Positions 45,033 to 50,076 of a DNA stretch of 50,076 nt are shown here, piece by piece; position 1 is the first letter of the stretch; every line of letters begins with the position of its first letter. The position numbers were made by a program, and so were the translations under genes. The stretch covers positions 1 to 50,076 of the forward strand of contig DUNT01000068.1 of the NCBI GenBank assembly GCA_012839205.1, written 5' to 3'. Source of the stretch: Clostridiaceae bacterium (GTDB taxonomy: Bacteria > Bacillota > Clostridia > DSM-8532). The notes under the pieces are model-generated. The model worked only from the letters and a program-made list of their open reading frames with translations. It did not search any database and was not told where the DNA came from.

Positions 45033-45776
45033 ATAGATAAGCGTGTAAAACGTCAGATAAATACACGGAAAATTCTCTCAGCAGTATTAATACTGGCAGG
45101 AATACTCTTTATTGCGATACCTGCTGTTAAGACTTATATAAATACAAAGCGAAATAATGATGTCATTGATGAGTTTTTAAGACATTCAGAAGATGCGTTG
45201 TCTGCCATTGATTATTATAAGGATGAAGAGGTGGAAACTTTTTATATTCCCCCTGAATTAAGTGAAAATAATCAAACAGCTCCAACCATTACCACGTCAC
45301 CGGAAATACCTGAAGAAGATGAACCGGCAGATTCGCCGGCACCAGCCAAAAAACCGAAAATGAGCAAGGAAGAAATGCTGAGCCGTACAAAAGGGATATT
45401 ATCTATACCAAAAATAGATGTAAAAATGCTGATAATGGACGGGGTTGATGATGAAACCCTTCGGGTAGCAGTCGGCAGGCTTCCATATACAGATGATTTG
45501 GATGAGATTGGCAATTGTGTATTGGCGGGACATCGCAGCTATACCTTTGGTAAATATCTGAACCGTTTAAATGAATTAGTAACAGGGGATAAAATAACTG
45601 TTCAGACTAAGAACAAGACATTGAATTATACTATTTATAAAATGCAAATCATAGAGCCTGACGACTTTTCAATCATAGAAAAGAATGGTACCGACAAGAT
45701 ATTAACCGTGTTTACCTGTGACCCGCCTGGAATAGGCTCCCACAGATTAGTGGTACAGGCTAAGCAGGATGAGTAA
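45033..45776 (+). CDS. Class D-like sortase with apparent ATA start codon
   Basis: A membrane-anchored transpeptidase of about 247 residues. The catalytic set is His167 in LAGHRSYTFG, Cys229 in VFTCDP and Arg238 in SHRLVV. LSIPKIDV opens the sortase barrel. The frame is open upstream of the first normal start (TTG 45198) and encodes basic residues and a helix (about 13-31, RKILSAVLILAGILFIAIP), which is the anchor sortases need. No ATG, GTG or TTG exists upstream of it in frame. AAGGTGATG (45020-45028) lies ideally before ATA 45033, so that codon is proposed as the start. A mutated start is the other option. No LPxTG-type substrate gene is nearby. Confidence 0.7.
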   Translation: MDKRVKRQINTRKILSAVLILAGILFIAIPAVKTYINTKRNNDVIDEFLRHSEDALSAIDYYKDEEVETFYIPPELSENNQTAPTITTSPEIPEEDEPADSPAPAKKPKMSKEEMLSRTKGILSIPKIDVKMLIMDGVDDETLRVAVGRLPYTDDLDEIGNCVLAGHRSYTFGKYLNRLNELVTGDKITVQTKNKTLNYTIYKMQIIEPDDFSIIEKNGTDKILTVFTCDPPGIGSHRLVVQAKQDE

Positions 45777-45820
45777 AAATGGGATGTTTCAGAATCTATA
45801 TTCTAAAACATCCCTTTTAT
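45776..45820. terminator. Bidirectional terminator between the sortase gene and gltX
   Basis: GGGATGTTT-AGAAT and ATTCT-AAACATCCC (45781-45814) form a 14-pair stem with one C/A mismatch. It is flanked by an A run on the left and a T run on the right, so it can stop transcription from both converging genes. Confidence 0.85.
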
Positions 45821-45825
45821 TAATA

Positions 45826-47298
45826 TTAGTCAGCTATGGTTAATGCTTTTTCCAATCGTTCAATTCCTATTCTTATTCTTCTTAAAGTCTCGTTTTTCCC
45901 AAGTATATCTGCAATTTCTATTGCTCCTCCGGGAGTGACCTGCCAGCCTGAAATGGCGGTACGTACCGGCCACAGCATTTGTCCGTTTTTTATTCCCAGG
46001 TTTTTTGCCAAGTCTAATAGATTATCATGGAGAGAGGGTTCATTCCAATCTTCTATACTTTCTAACACAGGCAGAGCTTCCTTTAAACTATTAAGAGAAA
46101 TTTCCAAAGTCGTTTTCATTTTTTTGTGGACATAGATATTAAGATCATAATCACACAATTCATTGAAGAATCCTACTTTGGAAGGTATGTCGGTCAGAAC
46201 CTCGGTTCTGGCTTGCAATATTTTGCTTACCTTGAATAAATCAATATCCTTATTAGTTATGCTTTCAGTAAGATAGGGCAGAGCCAGTTTATGGAATTCC
46301 TCAGCACTCTTTGCTCTGATATACTGAGCATTAAACCATCTTAACTTATCCATATCAAAAGAGGATGGGGATTTACTTATGTTCTTAATGTTAAATACTT
46401 TTTCCAGCTCAGAAAGTGTAAAAATTTCCTGATTTGAGTCAGGAGCCCAGCCCAGAAGTGCAATATAATTGATTATGGCTTCAACAAGAAAACCCATTTC
46501 CAGTAAATCCTCAAAACCAGCATCACCTTTACGTTTTGAAATCTTCGATCCATCAGGCTTAACTATAAGGGGCAGGTGAATGTAAACAGGAATTTCCCAG
46601 CCAAATGCTTCATACAGAAGATTGTATTTAGGTGTTGAGGAAAGATACTCGCTTCCTCTTACAACATGAGTAATATCCATAAGATGGTCATCAATTACAT
46701 TGGCAAAATTATATGTGGGAAGACCATCGCTTTTAATTAAAATCTGATCCTCCAGCATATTGTTTTCAATGGTAATAGTGCCATAAACAACATCTTCAAA
46801 AGTTGTTGTACCTTTTCTGGGCATCTTCTGGCGAATGACACAGGGTTCTTTATTCTTTAATTTTTCAGCTATTTCGTCCTTTGAAAGATCCAGACAATGA
46901 CGGTCATACATAAAGGTTTGATTTTTTTTCTCACATTCAGACCGCAGAGAGTCCAGCCTTTCTTTAGAGCAAAAACAATAATAGGCATGTCCTTTTTCGA
47001 TTAATTCCTCGGCATAGGGCATATAAGTATCTTTTCTTTCGCTTTGAATATATGGAGCATACGGGCCGCCTATATCTGGCCCTTCATCATGCTTCATACC
47101 GCATAATTTCAAAGTATTATAAATAATATCAACAGCGCCTTCTACCAAACGTTCCTGATCAGTATCTTCAATACGAAGAATGAATTTACCGTTTTGGGAT
47201 TTTGCAACCAGATACTCATATAATGCAGTGCGCAGATTTCCAATATGCATGTATCCGGTAGGGCTTGGTGCAAAGCGGGTTCTTACTTGACGTTTCAT
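45826..47298 (-). CDS. gltX: Glutamyl-tRNA synthetase
   Basis: Class I synthetase that charges tRNA-Glu, and in many Firmicutes tRNA-Gln as well. The 490 residues begin [18 protein letters not shown] with the HIGH-type motif HIGN, and the KMSKS-type motif is SKISKRKG. The C-terminal anticodon-binding helical region includes [17 protein letters not shown]. The ribosome binding site GGAAGGAAAG precedes the start on the minus strand. It is the only minus-strand gene in the window. An extended -10 is seen at 47389-47397. An adjacent palindrome may be an operator. Confidence 0.97.
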   Translation of the reverse strand: MKRQVRTRFAPSPTGYMHIGNLRTALYEYLVAKSQNGKFILRIEDTDQERLVEGAVDIIYNTLKLCGMKHDEGPDIGGPYAPYIQSERKDTYMPYAEELIEKGHAYYCFCSKERLDSLRSECEKKNQTFMYDRHCLDLSKDEIAEKLKNKEPCVIRQKMPRKGTTTFEDVVYGTITIENNMLEDQILIKSDGLPTYNFANVIDDHLMDITHVVRGSEYLSSTPKYNLLYEAFGWEIPVYIHLPLIVKPDGSKISKRKGDAGFEDLLEMGFLVEAIINYIALLGWAPDSNQEIFTLSELEKVFNIKNISKSPSSFDMDKLRWFNAQYIRAKSAEEFHKLALPYLTESITNKDIDLFKVSKILQARTEVLTDIPSKVGFFNELCDYDLNIYVHKKMKTTLEISLNSLKEALPVLESIEDWNEPSLHDNLLDLAKNLGIKNGQMLWPVRTAISGWQVTPGGAIEIADILGKNETLRRIRIGIERLEKALTIAD

Positions 47299-47603
47299 AG
47301 TATCTTTCCTTCCGTTAAAGTGTGTATTCTTTTTGTGTAAATCAAAATTAATTCTGCTTTACTTAAATTATCAATAATAATATAAATGATTATACCACAA
47401 GTTCAGCCATGACAGTATATCTGTCATTAGCCGTCATCTGATGATATTGCAGCATAATATTTATAAAATGATTCCCCGGCTCTTTATGACACTTTATATA
47501 GTATAATAAGTCTGTTAAATAATGTCGTATTAAAGTATAATTATATTTGTGAACCTAAACTGATATTATTCGTCAAATTAAATGAAGGATGGAGGCAGGG
47601 AGA
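47299..47603. other. Divergent control region between gltX and the sigma-factor gene
   Basis: On the minus strand an extended -10 TGGTATAAT (47389-47397) serves gltX. A perfect palindrome ATGACAG-TATAT-CTGTCAT (47409-47427) overlaps its -35 region. On the plus strand a TATAAT (47502-47507) is a candidate -10 for the sigma gene, without a clear -35. No gene is present. Confidence 0.5.
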
Positions 47604-48119
47604 TTGACTCCTTCGGAAATCAACAAAGAGATATCTCGACTGGTCGAGGAATATGGTAATGATGTTTTAAGAATAGCTACAGTAATACTAAAATCCAAAG
47701 AGCTGGCAGAGGATGTGTTTCAGGAAACGTTCTTAAGGGTTGTTCGCTCTTATTCTGGCTATCGCCGGGAGAGCAGTGAGAAAACCTGGATTATCAGTAT
47801 TGCCGTAAACATTTGCAGAGATTATATGCGAAGTGCCTGGAAAAGACGCGTGGTTGTTACAGATGATTTTCTTACATATACTGCCGACAGCGATACTGAA
47901 GAGATAATTGAAAAAAGAAGTGAAAAACAAGCTCTGATAAATTCTATTATGAAACTGCCTGACAAATACAGAGAAGTTATTCATCTCTTCTATTATCAGG
48001 AGATGGGAGTTAAAGATATTGCAAAAGTTTTAAAGATTCCGGGGGGAACTGTGAAAAGTAGGCTGTTCAAAGCGAGGACACTGCTTCACGATATGATGGG
48101 AGGTGAGGCTCATGGCTGA
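47604..48119 (+). CDS. ECF-type RNA polymerase sigma factor
   Basis: The 171-residue product has the sigma-70 region 2 segment DVFQETFLRVVRSYSGYR and, after a charged linker, region 4 with LPDKYREVIHLFYYQEMGVKDIAKVL and a helix-turn-helix ending GTVKSRLFKAR. The size and two-region layout define the extracytoplasmic-function group. A TTG at 47604 is favoured, 8 bases after GGAGG (47591-47595). The in-frame ATG 47589 would have its site too close. Its end overlaps the next gene, a single-pass membrane protein that is the likely anti-sigma factor. The stress signal and regulon are unknown. Confidence 0.9.
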   Translation: MTPSEINKEISRLVEEYGNDVLRIATVILKSKELAEDVFQETFLRVVRSYSGYRRESSEKTWIISIAVNICRDYMRSAWKRRVVVTDDFLTYTADSDTEEIIEKRSEKQALINSIMKLPDKYREVIHLFYYQEMGVKDIAKVLKIPGGTVKSRLFKARTLLHDMMGGEAHG

Positions 48120-49107
48120 ATCATACAATAGAAAGACATCACTTTCTGTCACTGATGACATGATTAAAGAGGCTTTAAAGTCAGGACTATCCAGCATTAA
48201 AGCCTCAGAAAATCTCATTAATCTGACTTTAGAAAAATGTCAAACAGAAATAATAAAAGATAGCCAAAAGAAAAAATCAAAAAACTTCATTACTATGACA
48301 TACAAGCTGGGTGTTCCACTGGCGGCAGGTGCTCTGGTTTTACTGCTTATTTTTATGATGCCCGGAGTTTATAATTTAAAAAAGGCCTCCAGTGCAATGC
48401 CTAAGGAAGCAGCTTCTGCCGCTTATGATACCGGTTTTGATAACAGCATCTCGGAAGCTGCACCAGAAGCACCGGCACAAGCACCGAATTATAATGCTGA
48501 AATCTCAATTACATCAGGTTATGGAGCAAGCACCTATTCTACTGATGAACAAGATGCAGAGAATAAAGATGATGCCGGACCATTGCAGGGAGAGGATGAG
48601 CTTTTTGCCAGCGGAGCACAATTTGCCAGGGAATCTGATTTTGCCCCACAGGATGCAAATGAATTTTCGGTTTTCCTGGGTGACAGGTTTATTTCATTAG
48701 ATGACAGAGGTACTGATGATTACCTTGTTAGTGTTCTGAATAGTGTCCTGGGGAACCCTGATAGTGAGTCTGTGAGGGTGTTGGATGAATCTTCCGACAC
48801 TTTTGAAGGTATGACCGTAAAAACACTGGAATATGACGGTATAACAGTTATAATTTCAGGCATGAGAACTTTTTCAATAAGCAGCATGGAGATTACACAT
48901 AATAAATATAGTACCTATAGAGGAATTTCCGTAGGTATGCCCGTGAATGATCTAAAGGCGAAATATGAAAATATTACTATGGCTCTTGACGGGCGTACCG
49001 ATCCTGACAATTGCGTGTATGTAATAGAGGAAAGTGTTTATTTTATCCGGTTTGAGGTGAAAGAAGGTATTATCACAAGTATTAAGTATTATAGTGAGAA
49101 AGGTTAA
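48112..49107 (+). CDS. Probable membrane anti-sigma factor
   Basis: Of about 331 residues, the N-terminal 60 are cytoplasmic and would bind the sigma factor. One membrane helix (about 65-88, LGVPLAAGALVLLLIFMMP) follows. The outer part is acidic and low in complexity (AAPEAPAQAP and nearby), then a folded domain rich in strands with GISVGMPVNDLKAKYENI near the end. It overlaps the sigma gene by 8 bases, with GGGAGGTGAGG upstream, so both are coupled. No zinc-binding HxxxCxxC anti-sigma motif was seen. The role therefore rests on gene order and topology. I do not recognise the outer domain. Confidence 0.72.
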   Translation: MAESYNRKTSLSVTDDMIKEALKSGLSSIKASENLINLTLEKCQTEIIKDSQKKKSKNFITMTYKLGVPLAAGALVLLLIFMMPGVYNLKKASSAMPKEAASAAYDTGFDNSISEAAPEAPAQAPNYNAEISITSGYGASTYSTDEQDAENKDDAGPLQGEDELFASGAQFARESDFAPQDANEFSVFLGDRFISLDDRGTDDYLVSVLNSVLGNPDSESVRVLDESSDTFEGMTVKTLEYDGITVIISGMRTFSISSMEITHNKYSTYRGISVGMPVNDLKAKYENITMALDGRTDPDNCVYVIEESVYFIRFEVKEGIITSIKYYSEKG

Positions 49108-49216
49108 ATAAAACCGGATGTCCAGCTTAGCTGAAACTTATTAGTTGTTCTATTTAAGCATGTAATTTTTGATAAAAAACACTATTAATAACGGCTGAAA
49201 AAAGTTGATAAAGGGG

Positions 49217-49246
49217 TTGACAAGAGATATAAACCTCATGTAATAT
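49217..49246 (+). promoter_or_regulatory. Promoter for tRNA-Tyr
   Basis: A perfect -35 TTGACA (49217-49222), an 18-base spacer and -10 TAATAT (49241-49246) place the start about 30 bases before the tRNA. Confidence 0.65.
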
Positions 49247-49284
49247 AGTAAATGCGGTTCCGAGAGAGCCAATAAAAAGGATAT

Positions 49285-49370
49285 GGGAGAATTCCCGAGT
49301 TGGCCAAAGGGGGCAGACTGTAAATCTGTTGTCACTGACTTCGGTGGTTCGAATCCACCTTCTCCCACCA
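49285..49370 (+). tRNA. tRNA-Tyr: tRNA-Tyr (anticodon GTA), CCA encoded
   Basis: The acceptor stem is GGGAGAA/TTCTCCC, the anticodon stem GCAGA/TCTGT with loop CTGTAAA (GTA at 49320-49322), and the T arm GGTGG-TTCGAAT-CCACC. The long variable arm is typical of bacterial tRNA-Tyr. The 3' end is ACCA. A stand-alone gene with its own promoter and terminator. Confidence 0.97.
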
Positions 49371-49378
49371 AAACTTAT

Positions 49379-49423
49379 ACCGCAGAAAAATACGATGTAT
49401 TTTTCTGCGGTATTATTATTTTA
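49379..49423 (+). terminator. Intrinsic terminator after tRNA-Tyr
   Basis: ACCGCAGAAAAATAC and GTATTTTTCTGCGGT (49379-49411) form a 15-base perfect stem with a GAT loop, followed by ATTATTATTTT. Confidence 0.9.
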
Positions 49424-49600
49424 TCCTTTAATATCTTTTTAACCTGACTTAAACGTTTCGATCTTCTATAATTCTTCTGGCTAATTCCTCGATAATATGT
49501 CTAATTTGTTGTTTTTATGTTTGTTTTTAGGGTAAAATCTTATATAAAGAACCATTTCAATTGATTATATTAAATTATTAAAAAATCTCCTGACATAGTG

Positions 49601-49701
49601 TTGATATTTGTTAAAAAAATATCAAATATATGATATATAGCAACAGAAAATAATCAGGAATTGCCTGTAGTAATCATACTTTAAGTGATTCCTGAATTAT
49701 T
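49601..49701 (+). promoter_or_regulatory. Nested inverted repeats upstream of the aconitase-X gene
   Basis: In the 366-base gap after the tRNA, TTGATATTT (49601-49609) and AAATATCAA (49617-49625) form a perfect 9-base repeat with a 7-base spacer. TTGTTA (49608-49613) and TGATAT (49631-49636) are a possible promoter overlapping it. Downstream, AATAATCAGGAAT (49649-49661) and ATTCCTGAATTATT (49688-49701) form a stem with a one-base bulge before the ribosome binding site. The rest of the gap is AT-rich without a gene. Confidence 0.45.
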
Positions 49702-49736
49702 GATTTAGTAATTTATCATGAAAGGAGATACTAAGC

Positions 49737-50076
49737 ATGATTCTCACGAAAGAGCAGCAAGCCCTGCTTGACGGTGAAAAAGGCGAAACCATGGCAAAGG
49801 TTATGAAGACTTTAATTATGTATGGTGAAGCTTTTTCTGCTGAAAGAATGGTTCCAGTCACCAGCGAATATGGGCATAGTGTCATCAGCTTTGGAATAGG
49901 TGTTATGGAACCGGTTTATGACCTGTATAGCAAACTACTCGAGGAAAACGTGGTCAGTAAGCAAAAATTCTCTGCAGATCCAAGACCTCTTGATAACAAG
50001 GTACCATCATCTTTCCTGCAGAATATTGTATTCAAAATTATGTACAGTAAACAGAACCGTCTGGAAGAACAGCTTA
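49737..50076 (+). CDS. Aconitase-X family protein (partial, runs off the window)
   Basis: The first 113 codons of a large enzyme. The opening MILTKEQQALLDGEKGE and the following GEAFSAERMVPVTSEYGHS match the N-terminus of the aconitase-X catalytic domain. Family members dehydrate substrates such as cis-3-hydroxyproline or mevalonate-5-phosphate. AAAGGAG at 49720-49726 supports the start. The iron-sulfur residues lie beyond the window, so the substrate class cannot be judged. Unusual inverted repeats precede it, which suggests regulated expression. Confidence 0.82.
   Translation, partial: MILTKEQQALLDGEKGETMAKVMKTLIMYGEAFSAERMVPVTSEYGHSVISFGIGVMEPVYDLYSKLLEENVVSKQKFSADPRPLDNKVPSSFLQNIVFKIMYSKQNRLEEQL

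Overview
The window reads as chromosomal DNA from a low-GC Gram-positive bacterium, most likely a member of the Clostridia. The support is AT-rich coding sequence, strong AGGAGG-type ribosome binding sites, a glmS ribozyme, YesM/YesN-type two-component genes, lipoprotein solute receptors, a class D-like sortase and a LysM plus copper-amine-oxidase-like surface protein. The genus is inference. All genes are on the + strand except gltX.

Layout. 1-5,198: branched-chain amino acid genes leuD-leuB-ilvD-ilvB, flanked by short dispersed inverted repeats. 5,554-9,372: amino-sugar and cell-wall precursor genes. glmM sits behind a promoter and a candidate attenuator leader, and glmS sits behind a self-cleaving glmS ribozyme. 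9,485-11,285: a CapA-like protein and a phosphoribosyltransferase. 11,497-33,269: a large accessory catabolic and transport island. 33,398-34,853: argF under a perfect tandem ARG-box palindrome, with a GNAT gene. 34,925-37,178: a decayed lipoprotein gene and a LysM surface protein. 37,356-39,785: feoA-feoB. 39,948-45,776: deoC, tgt, yajC, rimM, trmD, rarA and a sortase. 45,826-47,298: gltX on the minus strand. 47,604-49,107: an ECF sigma factor and its probable anti-sigma factor. 49,285-49,370: tRNA-Tyr. 49,737-end: the start of an aconitase-X gene.

The island is the most unusual part. A YesN/YesM sensor-regulator pair precedes a mutarotase-like protein (DUF4432), a zinc alcohol dehydrogenase, a cyclase-family hydrolase, two DapA-family aldolases/dehydratases, a 2-hydroxyacid dehydrogenase, a KdgK-like PfkB kinase, a Gfo/Idh/MocA oxidoreductase and an AllA-like protein. 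These suggest oxidation of an imported sugar or sugar derivative to a 2-keto-3-deoxy acid, phosphorylation and aldol cleavage. The substrate cannot be named, and no classical sugar-acid dehydratase is present. Import would use a ribose/galactose-type ABC system that is unusually redundant: three permeases, two very similar receptors, one normal double ATPase, and a second full-length double ATPase whose ATP-binding and catalytic motifs are nearly all lost although its reading frame is intact.

Other points of interest are a glmM leader with mutually exclusive RNA pairings, a helix that could close around the glmS ribozyme, and a sortase whose membrane anchor lies upstream of every normal start codon, with a Shine-Dalgarno placed before an ATA.
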